A stretch of DNA of 64,000 nucleotides from Macrotrachela quadricornifera (GCA_022393335.1 JAJEKB010020228.1:46226-110225); one strand, 5' to 3'. Positions 1 through 12,693 are shown, counted from the first letter of the stretch. Notes: generated by a model not told the origin, from the letters alone. Translations and numbers: made by a program.

Positions 1-23
1 AAAAACATTTTTGGTAAAAAGAT

Positions 24-1965
24 AATTTTTTGAGGTCAAAAAAACATGTGTTCTTTTGACCCTGACACAAACAAGCATACGGACACATTTTAGTTTTTTT
101 CGTAAGACCCTCCCTACAGTCGAGGGAATATTAAGAAGAAATGGTTTCTCTCCACTGAGTGATAGTCTCCAAAAGAAGTAGAGATCATTCATAGATAGAC
201 ACCAGAAAGTTGTAGTAACTACCGCCAATTAGACCTCAAAAATTTTTAGGAATTATTCCTAAAAAGGCTCAAGAATTTGCAGGAACCATCCTCATATAGA
301 ATCCAGAGAGTTCTAGAGACTACTCACAGATGGTTCTCAAAAAGTTGTAGTCTTTGTTCTTAGATAGTTCAAAAACGAAAGGGAAGAACTGATTTTCCTG
401 ATGTCGGATGGTCGATGTAGCGTTACTGCTGCATCCCTAAAGAAAACCATATTAACTGGAAGGTTATGAAATCCTCTAAGCGTTTTTAAGTTGTAGAGAT
501 TTGTTTTAATCTGAAGAGCACTTACATACTGATTTTTATAGGAAGGCTATCAATTCAGGCGAAATAGCTCACAATGTAGTCGTTTGCCGTAACTACGTAG
601 CAATGCATTTTTGTCACAACGAATTCGCATTAGAGTTCGACAAGTCATTGCTGTGGCCACTATCGAGAGATCTAGTTGTGATATTCCAATAGTCTCAGGA
701 CGTTTCATGTGTCATACTAATTAACCCTTTGTAACGTAACAACTACTCTCGTAAGTTATTTTAGAAAAACTGTAGTTATTATGAGTAGCTAGCCCTCATC
801 AAGTAGTTATCATCTGAAGAGAACTCTGGGAAATCCGGAGATGCTAACCACAATTAGTGTTGGAAATGTCACGCATATTATCTCGAAATCGGCCTTAAAA
901 CGTTACCAGAGATATTCCCTGCCTTGTTCTCAAAAATTCGTTGAGGATGTTCCTGAATAACAATTCAAACGTTACTAAACATACTTTGAAGTGATCCTCA
1001 AAAAAAGTACTAAACATGTCTTTCGGTAATTCTTGAAAAGTAAAAGAAAGCATAAATATTGTCATTATTTTAATACTACTGTTATTTCAACATACTGACG
1101 TTTCACTCTAATTCGTTTGGATTAGATATGAAGTGAACCACGTTTCTTGAATAGTGCTTTTGGTTCATTCTCTACGACCAATACTGTAACAAAAATAGAG
1201 AAAAGGATAGACTATTTCGTTACTGCTACAGCATGTATTTTATTATGATCATGATGACAAATTGGAGGAGTAACGTTACCGCTATTGTTCGTATATGACT
1301 ATACTCACTTCATTACTTCATCGTCCAGTTATGCTCATATTATATAAAGCATACCATTATATCGAAGAACAAGAAAAAAGAAAAAAAGAGAACAGTTACA
1401 TAATCGAAGTGAAGAATAAGAGGACACATATACAATATAGATGGTGGAATTTCTCCACATAAGAGACATCACGTAAGAATGACATTACACATGAGTTATA
1501 TCATGTAGGCGTGGTGTGTCTATCGGTACAAATATTTTGCTAATAATGTGTCTTGACGTACTTCTTAAAATAGAATTATTCGATCGAATATATGGTCTGT
1601 TTTTATTTTTAAAATATATTTTTTGTTTTTTATCAGCCCGAGAAGTTAATTTTATTTGACCAATTTTGTATAAAACAGACGATAATGAACGTAACAAAAT
1701 GGAACAAGTGGATAGTAATGGTAATTATAATTAACAACAAAAGAAGAAAGATGTAGATCTACATAATATTGATAAATTATCAACTAAAATATCTCAATAT
1801 AATGCTGCAATCCTGTTTCTATTTCGTTGACAGAAATATAATTAAAATTCCTTTTACTTTTTAATATAAAATATACATCTTAGATAAGATTTTTTTTATT
1901 GAAGAATGTTTTTGAAAAGATATATGAAGTAAAATATTGTTAATACTTTTACATATTGTTTTATT
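24..1965. other. Gene-free region, degenerate short repeats near left edge
   Basis: No convincing coding exon is seen on either strand; the longest open frame (1485-1697, minus) has no recognisable motif. Positions 35-62 form a small inverted repeat (GGTCAAAA facing TTTTGACC). From about 185 to 370 there are several loosely similar segments of roughly 33-36 bp built around 'agttgtag' or 'agttctag' followed by 'ctca'. They look like a decayed tandem repeat, but the similarity is weak by eye. Confidence 0.35.
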
Positions 1966-3102
1966 CTAATTACGAATATTTGGCTGTTCTAGACAATGAT
2001 TTTTAATTGTTTTCTTATTAAGATTCATTCTATGTTCTTTTTCTCCAAGTCGTTGAGTTTGTTGAATAGTTTTATTCGTTGAACCAATCATTGATGGATT
2101 ATGTAACGCACTCATATCAATATGTGTTCGTTTGTTTGTACATTTGAGAATTAATTTTAATTCTTTTCGAAAGACACTACTTACCATTGTATATAGAAAA
2201 AAGTTGAAACTATGATAAATAATTGATTCTAATGTTAAAAATTTATGAGCAAAATCATCTGTAGCTGATGTAAGTTCACTCTTAACAAATGATGCAGTAA
2301 ATAAAGCATAGAGTTTTCGAATACCAACAGGTAATGTTAATGGAATAAATGATATAACTTGAATTATAAGCATACGTACAAGTTGAGTATCTTTTCGACG
2401 TAATGATACCGATATATTTGTATTAATTGGTACTACTTTTTGTTTAGATAAACGAACATTTTTAATTGTTAAACAACCAAAAACTAACATAATCAATGGA
2501 GGTATAATACAATAAGTAATTAAAAAATAAATATCAGAAAAAAGACGATATCCACTTGCTGATGTTTCACCAATACAAGATAATTTACCTTCAGGTAACA
2601 TTTTAACATGAAAATAGAGTGGAACATGATAATAACTAATACATATGAAAATTGTTAAAAGAATAATAAGTATTCGAGCACGTTGAATTGTACTCCATCG
2701 ACGACGATTAACATTTTGACAACTTGATACATATCGATCAAATGAAGCTAGAGCAATATAAGTAGCGGATAAAACACGAAATGTTTCCACAGTATAAAAT
2801 TTAAATTTACAAACAAAATCTGATGATGTATCAGTTTGAATACCAAAATATTGTGTAAGCATTTGAGTAATCATATCAACATAGATAACAGGTAAATTGG
2901 CAATTGATGAAAAAAGAAAATAGAGTGAACAAGAATTAGATCGAAAATTTTTACTAGTAAATATTAAAATATTTAAACTATTTCCAATTGTACCAACAAT
3001 CATATGAATAAGAGCAACATATAAAGTTAATTGTCGACTGATATAATATAATGAAACAATATAGTTCAATAAGGATGAATTGATAGTACTGTTATCAGAC
3101 AT
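1966..3102 (-). CDS. Rhodopsin-like (class A) G-protein-coupled receptor, 378 aa
   Basis: Intronless reading frame encoding a seven-transmembrane receptor in the plasma membrane. The N-terminus carries two N-glycosylation sequons (NST at residue 4, NSS at 8). TM1 has the class A Gly-Asn pair (residues 40-41), Cys98 sits at the top of TM3, and FDRY (121-124) is the DRY motif at the cytoplasmic end of TM3. TM7 ends in NFFLYTMVS, a variant of NPxxY with the proline missing. A basic/polar cytoplasmic tail of about 65 residues follows. Length and single-exon structure fit the large peptide/amine-receptor-like GPCR families of rotifers. Ligand cannot be assigned. The only in-frame start giving a complete TM1 is the ATG at 3102. 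Confidence 0.85.
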   Translation of the reverse strand: MSDNSTINSSLLNYIVSLYYISRQLTLYVALIHMIVGTIGNSLNILIFTSKNFRSNSCSLYFLFSSIANLPVIYVDMITQMLTQYFGIQTDTSSDFVCKFKFYTVETFRVLSATYIALASFDRYVSSCQNVNRRRWSTIQRARILIILLTIFICISYYHVPLYFHVKMLPEGKLSCIGETSASGYRLFSDIYFLITYCIIPPLIMLVFGCLTIKNVRLSKQKVVPINTNISVSLRRKDTQLVRMLIIQVISFIPLTLPVGIRKLYALFTASFVKSELTSATDDFAHKFLTLESIIYHSFNFFLYTMVSSVFRKELKLILKCTNKRTHIDMSALHNPSMIGSTNKTIQQTQRLGEKEHRMNLNKKTIKNHCLEQPNIRN

Positions 3103-5842
3103 TAGAAATAGAAATTCATTTAATATATGATACTTGTTTGATTATATTTTCTGCTTGTCATTCACACTATATTTAAAGACTTTCTGAAATTAATATTTCT
3201 TCTAACACGGTTTTAGACAGAAAATAAGTATTTTTCTTGTAAAAGAAGAAATGAGAAAATATATGTTCGTTAAAAGTAATTACTTTTTGTCATTTACATA
3301 CTAATTAATACTAAGAGAAATGGAATCCAACTAATGATGTTCAATATCAAAAAAATCTTCTACCTAGAACAAAAAGAAAACATTATTAAAATAGCTACTC
3401 TATAGAGTATTATATAAATCTTCAGACTAAAAAAGTATCAGATAATATATGAATGCAATACGTATTGCTTTTGTTTTACTACCAAAAGGAGTTTTAATTA
3501 AGAATTGTTTGAGGCCAGTAAAACAACGTTAAAATAATAAGGAAGGATATTTGAACCAGAAAAATTGTGATAGATTTCCAATAATGAAAAAAATCATTTA
3601 ATTTCTTAATCTTAAAATTTGCTTTATATATACAATTAAATAAAAAAGTTTTATTTTTCAATCAGAACTATCTAATTTATTCATTGATTTTTGTGAAATT
3701 CGTATTATTGAGTTCCTTCGCGAATTTTTTTGGCTTTTTTACTTACATTACGTACGCATCAAAAACGAAAAATTAGAAAAAATCCGTTGAAACACGAAAT
3801 GAAAATATTCAGACTGAACCGTTGATATTTCTTTTTAGATCTTTATCAGGAAGTTCCATTCTTTCACAGATAAACTCGAGAAAAGACAAATAGTTAAGCG
3901 CCTTTGTTTCTATACAACAGCTGTGAATACATCTGATGACAGATAAATAAGTCCAAATGAAATATAAGTATCTGACGTCTAGAAAAAAAATGCATCTAAG
4001 CTTTCATGGAGGTTTCATAGTTATGTATGGCAATATGTCTACCGATTAATTAGATTATACAATAAAATCTTATAATTTTCTCTTGAAACATCTAAATTAG
4101 AGAATAAAATTTATTCGTTTTGCTTCAGTTCTTTACATTGTAATTTACCTTAAATAAAAAAAAGAAATAATTAAAAATAACTATTTAAATGATAAAGAGG
4201 TTATATATTTCACATTTTTCAAACAATATTTCTACAAAACTACGTCAAAATTCATCTCATTTGATAAATATTTTATTTACCTACAAATGAGTTTTTACTA
4301 AAACACACATGGTTCAAACATAATATTAGAATATCGAGATTGATTCGTTGTTTTTTACTTTTAGATCCTTATTACAAGCTCTCATTTGTTTACAAATAGG
4401 TTCGAGAAAAGACAAATTTCTGTAGACTGTGCTGGCGCCATTCTCTTTCTATTAGAAATTTTATCTTTAATAACAGCTGGATTATAACTACCGATAGTAT
4501 TCTCGTAGTGACAAATTCCGTTATGTATGTAAATTAAATTTCTCAAACTAGATTAGATGGTTGAACAAAATTCATATTTAGTTGTTGAAATGGATGTTCA
4601 TTTATCTAATAAATTCTCGATTTCTCATCTTTTCATCGTACTTCGTAGTCGAGTGAAACTCGAGTACCATATAATTTCTTTTTCTCGATAAAGCATCCAA
4701 AGTTCATTCTTTGTGACACTATGATATGAAGAATAAAAAGTTGTTTTATTGTCGTTCAAACATCAAAACTGAAGCATTGAATAGGATGCAAATCGAATCG
4801 AAATTTCAAAATGATACTTTGTTTGCTCAAAATAAAATCTGAATCTATAGATAAAATATGGCGAGACCATTTTCCATGGTTGAGATAATTAAAACAAAGG
4901 TAACGTAAAAAGTTAGCCGCAATCAGAATAGATTCGCTGAATAGATAATTAATCCTTAAAGTGATATTAGTGATTTGTATGATTTTCATAGCATTCGAGA
5001 GAAGCTATTGTAAAACTACTTTATCCATGTCATTTTTTTCAATTTCTATCACTTTATAAAGAGAGCAAGCGAACGATACTTTTTTTTTTTTATAAAAATC
5101 GATTTCTTGAGAGCGAACAGCAGTGCACCGTATTTCGCATTTGGGCGAAGCCTAGATGCCATCTAGTTCTTTCATCGCTGGACTTCCCCATCAAAGTCCG
5201 TATTTTGTATCGCGATGATCTCGAAAACGGATAAACAGGATATTTTTGTTTCAACGTGAGGATAGAATTTCAAGATCGAATTTGTCGACAGTGTGTCACT
5301 AGAATCAAGTTGATAAGTATTGATAGAATTCGCATAGTGATGAATTTCTTCTATTGATCGGAACCTGACTTTCTCGATAACATTCACAGATAGGAAATAT
5401 GATTCGATAAATCCGAAAGAGGTTGTCTAGTGCTTTTTTCATTTGTGTTGAATCGTTGAAACGAATATACAATTTTTACCTTGATATTCATTAGTTTAGA
5501 CAAGAAGATAGTTTGTCATTACACAATAGTGTCAAACTTGAACGTTGAATTCGATATTCAACTTTCACTTCAACTATTGATTCGTCCATAATCATACGTA
5601 TCCAAAGATTGATTATCGAAAAATTGGGTGATTTTCTTTTACTTGGATCTACGAAAATTGGTCGCTACGCAAAATTGATCGATAGGAAAATAAGTCGTTA
5701 TGAGAAATAGTCGACTATTTTGTAATTAAATGAGCGAAACGTTTCAAAAAAAAGTTCTCAGTTCGAAGAATAAGTTTAACAACCAAAGTCATTCGTAAAA
5801 AAGTTAATATGAAGCCAGTTTTTCAATTAAAATCTAATGATT
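3103..5842. other. Gene-free region with a weak ~530-bp duplication
   Basis: No supported gene. Two stretches, about 3770-3950 and 4290-4490, resemble each other (both contain 'gatc.ttat' followed by 'gagaaaagacaaat' and later 'aacagctg'), suggesting an old duplication spaced about 530 bp. Open frames at 4756-4989 and 5172-5387 (minus) are short and motif-free and are not annotated as genes. Confidence 0.3.
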
Positions 5843-6611
5843 TTAAGGGTACCCTCTCCCCTCCTTTTTTTGTCAAACTTTTTAGAGAAATTGTTTTTGT
5901 TTATATGTGCTGTAGATAGACCATGTGTTGGTATTTCGATCGGCTCTGTCATTCAATTGCTATCGGGTGTCCACTAAAAGCTTCTAGCAAAAAAATTTTT
6001 TAATGTGCTCAGTGGATTCTACATGAAAAGTTGCACATAAAAATGTTGAAAAATAGTCGGACTGTTCCAAAACTTATTTTTTGTTTTTCTTAAAACTAGT
6101 TTTTCATACACAGGACTAAATTGTGGATCGGAAAACCTCCCTTTAAGTTCGTCCGATCGAGCTGAAATTTTTATCCTAGATACTTTGAACTACTCTCCAG
6201 AGGTGAAATCGGTGGTTCTCATTTCTCTTATCTCCATCCGGATAAATAGAGTTCCGAAGGTTAAAAACTTAGTTTTGGAGAAAACCTTTACGTATTTTTA
6301 TAAAATAAAAAGAAAGTGAGATTTTGAAAAAGCTGAAAATTACCTCTCAGATATGGTCGTAGGTATCTCCAAAAAAATTTTCAGCCAAATCGAACAAGGT
6401 TTGACATTGAAGTCTCAATCCAAGATGAGAACCTATTGAAAACCAGTAAGTTCTACAGAAAACCATGAAAACCGCTATAGAAAAACTTTTCCTCAAACAC
6501 GTAGCTCATCATTTTAGGTGATCTATCTACCGTAAAAATTTCAGCTCAATCGGATATACTGTCTTTGAGATCTAAAAATCATCAAAAAAGAGGGCGGGGG
6601 GATACCCTTAA
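5843..6611. mobile_element. TTAA-flanked non-autonomous DNA element (769 bp)
   Basis: Both ends are TTAA followed by an inverted repeat: the left end reads TTAAGGGTACCCTCTCCCC, and the right end, read on the other strand, TTAAGGGTATCCCCCCGCCC. The TTAA at each side fits the target preference of piggyBac-type transposases (established for that superfamily); membership is an inference because no transposase is encoded. The interior is non-coding and contains several related segments of the type 'aaattt.agc..aatcgga'. A second, right-truncated copy of the same family begins at 55960. A third element with a related end (TAAGGCTTCCCACCCCCC) forms the outer shell at 23712-27871. Confidence 0.7.
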
Positions 6612-7272
6612 TGACTTTCAGGGCTGTCGCGACCGAAGAGGAAGGAGGACTCACCTCCTCCTAGTCTTCAGAAACTGCTTTTTTCGGTCAATTTTTTAAA
6701 AGAATTTTAGAAGGATTTTCGAAACTTGTAAAAATTCCACAATCAAAGAAATTCAGAAATCAATTCATTAATCCCTGCAAACGTTCACATTTTGTAGCCA
6801 TGACAGTACTGTGGCCGATGCTACAATAAACGGACACACTTATAATGTACGAATTTTCATTTTTTATATGTATAGTTCAGGCACCTTCAATATTTCTTTT
6901 TTTTTGTTACATAGTCTTATAATTATACTTCGTATTCTTTTATTTTTACCTTGATAGAGAGAATCCATGTTTTTCATCGAAATACTTAGTATGTAAACTT
7001 GTTTTTAATGTGTCGACTAATTATTATATCGACCAATTTTTGCTTTCTTGAGTATAATGTAATTTGAGTCTGAATTCCAATGAGAATTTATAAAAATGAA
7101 AATAACAGCAAAAATCCTGAACTTGATAACTCTAAATAGTAGAGAGTTACTTAAATAATGATTCAGACCTCTAATCAAAGAAGTCGTTCAGATTCAAATA
7201 ACTATGCATCCAGTGTCATTTACATGCCCTTGATCTCAGTTAATGACATAAGAGATTTGTGTTTTAGATAAG
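6612..7272. other. Intergenic spacer upstream of hydrolase gene
   Basis: AT-rich spacer with no coding exon, RNA gene or clear repeat recognised. The promoter of the downstream hydrolase should lie here, but no unambiguous TATA element was found near the start codon. Confidence 0.3.
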
Positions 7273-7805
7273 ATGTTCTTTAAGCGAGCCCATGAGATTC
7301 ACAGGTATGTCTATTTACTGTTGCCTTTTTTTCATCTGCATTTGCTAATGAGAATATAGTCTTATCAAGGTACTCTCATTTTTTATTCTATACTACATTA
7401 TCGACCTTCAAAACAGTGTTTTTCATGCATCAAACATATAATTCTAACCAATTATCTTCGTGCACGTTGTTTTTTCATATGAGAATAATAATGATTCATT
7501 TTTTAATTTTCTTCATTCTGTCCTTGTAGATGGTGATGGAGATAAGATGTTCTTTAATAGGAATCGTTATAGTGACATTTGCATGTATTTACTCTTTTTC
7601 TTGCGTTCTGTTAATGAAAATGTTGTCTTGCTACAGTAAATAAAAATCAGTTTTTCTTTTTTATTTTCTCTTCTTCATTTTTGATCATCAAAACATCATC
7701 TTCCATTCAATAAACGCATAACTTCAGATTATTTTATTCATGTAAGTTCATTTTCTTCTTATGATAACAATGACTCACTCTTTTGTTTCATTGCATCTTA
7801 TTATT
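7260..7805 (+). repeat. Diverged tandem duplication spanning first exon and intron 1 of the hydrolase gene
   Basis: The segment about 7260-7530, which contains exon 1 (ATGTTCTTTAAGCGA), is repeated in diverged form at about 7540-7800, with ATGTTCTTTAATAGG at the matching place. Shared landmarks follow in the same order: 'gtctatttactgt/gtatttactc', 'aatgagaatatagtctt/aatgaaaatgttgtctt', and 'atcaaacatataa/ataaacgcataa'. The second copy lacks a usable GT donor in the required phase, so it looks like a dead duplicate of the first exon left within intron 1. Confidence 0.55.
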
Positions 7806-9188
7806 ATAGGGATCCACGATTTACTGATGAGACAATTGCTCATCGAAAGTTAGCAGCAGAATTGGCTATACCATTAGATGAGTTAAAAGTAGAACCATTG
7901 CGAAAATTCTGTGACGCATTCGATGCTAAAGCTAACGAAACATTCGCAAATACATTTAAAGGAACCATCCAAGAAAAACAAGTCAAAATTGATTCGACTG
8001 GTCAGTTTCATCCATAAGAATGATCTATAATTTTTTTGTGAAATTATTATATCTAGAAATACCCATCACTATTTATACACCAGTTGATGCCAATAAAGAC
8101 AAATTAGTTATATTTTTTCATGGTGGAGGTAAAACTACGATTGACTAATGATTTTATACTACTGATTTCCTTTATGTTTAGCTTGGATTCTTTGTAGTCG
8201 AAAGACACATCAAACAATTGTTAATCTTCTTGCAGAGTATGTACAATCACTTAATTAATTTTCTCTTCTTTGTTTGATGGTACATTGATGATTTAGTGCA
8301 ACAAAAACAATTTGGATTTCTGTCGAATATCGTCTTGCTCCTGAACACAAATATCCTATTTGGCTTGATGATGCACGTCAAGTTACTCAACATATTATCA
8401 AAAATAAAGTTGACTATGGTTTGTTTCCTTTTCTAAAATCTTTTAATAGCTATGAAACATTGTATTAGGTGTTGATGAAACTGCTAAGATTGGTCTAGCA
8501 GGAGACAGTGCAGGTGCTATGATAAGTGCTTCACTTTGTCATACACTAAAAAATTTGGATTTTCAGGTAAAGATTTAATATGCATGTCAATACTGATGAT
8601 ACAAGTTAGAATATTATCGAGTAGATTCTTGTTTATGGCATCTATGATTTTACTTTGCAAACAGCATCTGCTAAAGAATTTACCACCGAACAATATGAGC
8701 TCACACCTGAGTTCATTGAGTGGTCTGTAGATATCTACGGAATAAATCGAAAAGCTATAAGAATCATTATACTTTCATAGGTCTTTTGTGACTGCATTTC
8801 ATGATAAAGCTCATACGAGAGATCCTCAAGTATCTGTACTACTCAATACCTCTTTCGATGGTGTGCCACCAGCATTATTTATTGTTGCTGAACTTGATCC
8901 ATTGCGTGATGATAGCTACGGTATATAAACACTTTTTAAAATAAAAACAGCGAATGAATTAAATGAATTATATTTGTATTTAATAGCATATCAGGAAGTT
9001 CTAGAGAAAGCTGGTATTAAAACGAAGCTATTATTGGTCAAAGGCGTCGTTCATGGATTTTTCGATGCACCAGGTAAGAAGTGAAATAAAAATAATTTTA
9101 CTGTAACATTTTGATGAATTTAGCGATCTACCCAAAAGCACATGAACAAGTTGTGAGTGCTGTTCAAGAATTTATGGCATCGATATAA
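7273..9188 (+). CDS. Alpha/beta hydrolase, hormone-sensitive-lipase / arylacetamide-deacetylase type, 319 aa
   Basis: Serine esterase or lipase. Ten exons join in frame: 7273-7304, 7810-8000, 8057-8128, 8182-8236, 8297-8418, 8469-8566, 8625-8722, 8781-8920, 8987-9073, 9124-9188. All introns are GT-AG; intron 1 is 505 bp, the rest 50-66 bp. The oxyanion-hole motif HGGAW starts at residue 96, followed by the HSL-family signature YRLAPEHKYP. The nucleophile elbow GDSAG gives Ser171, Asp262 lies in DPLRDD and His292 in VVHGFFD, so the catalytic triad is complete. There is no signal peptide or membrane segment, so a cytosolic enzyme acting on short-chain esters is most likely. The start rests on a short first exon (MFFKRAHEIH) whose splice phase fits exactly; the substrate cannot be deduced. 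The donor of intron 7 (GTCTGT) is the least certain join. Confidence 0.88.
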
Positions 9189-10480
9189 ACTATCTATGAA
9201 ACATTTTTCATCAGAATAATTAAAATAAACATTGATATTTTTTTTAAATACATGTAATGCATAGTAATAGTTTAATTTTGAAGAAAATAGTTATTATCAG
9301 TGTAATAGAAAGTATCATCTTACAAGTATTTACATATCTATTGAATTTGAAGAACAAATGAATTACAAAATAATTTGAAAAATTTCTATATACTTTATAG
9401 ACATTATTTATTTGTAGAATCTATTCAAGTGTGTATGAATTTAGAAACGGAACAAAATAAATGCTCAATAGAATTTGTCCAGTATTATATACGAATTCTC
9501 AGTAAACAAACCAGGCTATCAGTATAATATATAATATTCAGTAATTATAATCTTTGCTCAGTCAACTAATCGTCTACTTACGAGTGAATCACTCAAGGTA
9601 ATTAACGACTTTAAAACTCATACTTTGGGGACATGGAGAGATATTACTAGACTAAAACAAACCCAAAAGCGTTCGTGTCCATGGCCCTGTTTTCCTGAGA
9701 TATTGAATGTTCAAGTTATAGAACGGTGTAGTGATTTTGACTCATACCACAACTATCGAGCAAATGAGAAAATGATAGATGCGAAGAATTTCATGCTAAC
9801 AATCATATCAAGAAAAAATATCTCAACTTTTCAGATTTTTCTCTCATATTTGCCATTCACAGTAATTTTTATCATATTACGTAAGCACTGTACAGACATC
9901 AGATTGATACGAGAGAGAAAAACGGGTATCATACACATTCTACCACGTTCTCTTAAGGACCTCAATACTGACTGTTTTCTGCTCCTTTAGTAGATAAGAG
10001 CGTGGTATGATATTAGATTTGGAAAATAAGAATAAGCTGTAAAGATTTAAATATTGAGAATTTAACTATGATTCAACAAAATTTTCTGTCAAAAATTCGA
10101 TAGCAATTCATAGATAATAGATTGATCATTTGAAAGATGTGATAAGTCCAAAGAATAACCATGTTAACAATCGAAAAATACTTTTTCATGAATATTACTG
10201 ATTATAAAACTAATTTCTCACTCAAATACAATAATCACATTTTCTAATAAAAATATAAAGTAACAAATGAATTCATTATCGAGAATTGCGTTAAGAGAAA
10301 GAGTTTGATTATTCAACAACATTAAATAATAATCTATATAAGGTATTTTAATAAAAGTTCTTGTACTCTTTAATAATTCGAAAATACTATGTTGATACAT
10401 TATTTTATTTATTTTTAAATTGTTAACTGCTACTTGTCCTGAGAATTTTACCTTATTATTGTTCATCGATAGCTTTTTCC
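9189..10480. other. Intergenic region, no supported gene
   Basis: AT-rich. Open frames at 9625-9990 (plus, 121 codons) and 10218-10466 (minus, 82 codons) have no recognisable domain, no splice partners and no repeat of their codon pattern elsewhere, so neither is called a gene. Confidence 0.3.
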
Positions 10481-10488
10481 TTTAATAT

Positions 10489-10550
10489 CAGAGATGGGCA
10501 AGTCAGAGGTTTTTCCAAGTCAAAAAAATGACTCGACTTGCTCATCTCTG
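10489..10550. mobile_element. 62-bp fold-back hAT-type MITE with 8-bp target duplication
   Basis: The element begins CAGAGATGGGCAAGTC and ends GACTTGCTCATCTCTG, which pair as terminal inverted repeats with one mismatch. It is flanked by TTTAATAT on the left (10481-10488) and TTTAATAC on the right (10551-10558), an 8-bp target-site duplication with one difference. CAG...CTG ends with GGGCAA and an 8-bp duplication are typical of the hAT superfamily. It encodes nothing and must have been moved in trans. Confidence 0.75.
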
Positions 10551-10780
10551 TTTAATACTATATGTTGAGAAGTTCTGAGTAATTTTTTGATACAATGTAC
10601 TTTTTAATATCGATTTGAAAATATAAAAACATAAAAAATAAAAATAAAAATAATTTAATGTAGAGATTGAAAATGTCAAGGTTATTATAGTGAAAAATAT
10701 TATCAAAATATTTTTTTTATTTTTAAGATTTAATTAAATAAAATAAATTAAGAATTTGAACTGTTATTAGTTGACCTTAT

Positions 10781-12693
10781 TCATTTGTGATTAATATTGT
10801 TTTCCATTGATAAAATATGCCGTCTTCCAATCCATACAGTAACATGTCCATATCTGTTCAAACAGGTTGAATTAATAGTATTGTTAGTAAACCATTGGAT
10901 AATCTCTTCAGAAGATTTTGAATATTCAAGTTCTAAGTGAATTATAGATAAATGTTGACACTTTTCGAGAATTTTTTGTATTTGTGTGATATCATCTAGT
11001 GGTATTTGTAAATATTTAACATGACGTGCAACAATTAAATCGATATTTTTCATAGGTTGAGATGATTTACATTTATTCAAATTATGAATAATAAGCGAAG
11101 AAAGATTATGTGCTTGCTCAAGGACCATGCCAATATTCATCAATGTATTTCGATTATAGTCATTAAAATAATAACTACACAATTCCATTCGAACAATTTG
11201 AAAAATATTAATAAATATGGAAATTGAATGGAGCATTAACAATGAAAATTCTTTCCCAATAAACATATGAATTTTCGTTACTTTACGAAACATTGGATAA
11301 TTTGTTATTGTTATCTAAAAAATAAAAAACATATTCTTATTACTCATTAAATATTAATTACTAAAGAATAAAAATATTTTCAATGTTCATTCTATTGTTT
11401 TTTTTAGGAAAATGATAAATGAAAAAAAAGAATCTACTCTAATCTAAATAAAATATTTCAATCGATTCAAATAATAAAACTGATTCAATAACATACTTGT
11501 TTTTCAATATTATTAGTAATAATTTCTTCCAGATCAAAATGGAGTTCGCTGACATTATTCATTATTGTTGATTCATTATTTAAGGTCATCGGATGTGTAG
11601 AATGCGATATTTTTTGAGAATTTTGTGTATATTCAAGCTCGGATTTGCATATTGGTAATGAATAAAGACGAATAGGATATGAGAGACCGTTTTCATATTC
11701 ACAAGTAATAAACCATTTTTTACGTTCTATCCAAAATGGTGTTTGAAATGATCCAATGATTAAATCAACTTCTGCCAGAGTTTTTTCACCAAAATGCCAA
11801 CTATTAAAATAAAATTCAAATTTTTGTAAATGAGGTAAATTTATTTGAATAAATTGTTCCCATTGTTTACCATCAAGTATCTCTACTTCACCAATTAATT
11901 TTAGATAAATAAGTGATGGTGTTAACAATAAAAATGATTTTAATGTGCCTATATTTCTATCAATTTTTTCGATTGTTAAATATTTTAATTGTTGCAAAGA
12001 TATGTGAAAAGAAGATATTGAAATTGTATCATTCATAATCGTATTAAAAGGTTGTTTTATAATGAGTTTATGTAAATAAGGAAAAGATTGAGATATTTTA
12101 CAAAGATTATCTATAGTAATGCCGCCATTTATAATTAAATGATGAATTAAACAATTAGTCGGCCATGAAATTTTCGATAGTCTGTCATTACTTATATTGA
12201 ACTCTAACTTTCGAAGACTTGTTTTTGCAATTATTGATGAAAGAAGCTTTGTAGTTGTTTGTACACGTTTTCCATCATAATTTCTAATATTGAATGACAA
12301 TGAAGTTAATGCATTAGAATTAATATGTTCCATAATAATGTCTAATTCATCTTCATCGATTTCATTAAGAATTAAAAAACGTAGCCGAGAAAATTTTTCT
12401 AGATGAACAAGTGAAATAAATAGTTTTATTTGATTTAATGTTCTTTCATCATTTGATAGTGTTAATGAAATAACATTTTCAGGATTAATTAATCGACATA
12501 AAACATAAAAATTTGGTTTTGAAATTAATTTCAAATCTAAATAGTATCGATTATATGTATTAACAATTGATTGAAATAATCTTGATAATGGTCCAATTGA
12601 GAATATAATTGTTTCTACATCAAGATTATCAATAATTCGATGCAGTATTTCTACTGGTAATGTATCAATTGTTGGAACTATATTATTTGCCAT
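10781..12693 (-). CDS. F-box protein with divergent leucine-rich-like C-terminal region, two exons, 576 aa
   Basis: Likely substrate adaptor of an SCF (SKP1-cullin-F-box) ubiquitin ligase. Exon 1 is 11497-12693 and exon 2 is 10781-11314 on the minus strand. The donor GTATGT and an acceptor in TTTTAG give a 182-bp intron and join in phase 0 (…NNIEKQ then ITITNYP…). The N-terminal F-box has the usual core LPVEILHRIIDNLDV at residues 12-26. The rest is a long series of helix/strand segments with irregular leucines such as LHKLIIKQPF and LKLIGEVEI, resembling degenerate LRR solenoids. The segment with a conserved W followed by INLPHLQKFEF matches the region WKNLIDIDLPHLRHLD in the two F-box genes at 61626 and 62996, so all three belong to one expanded family. 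The target is unknown. Confidence 0.8.

Noticed and set aside
9625..9990. 121-codon plus-strand open frame
   Set aside because: No domain, signal peptide or splice partner; composition matches random AT-rich sequence.
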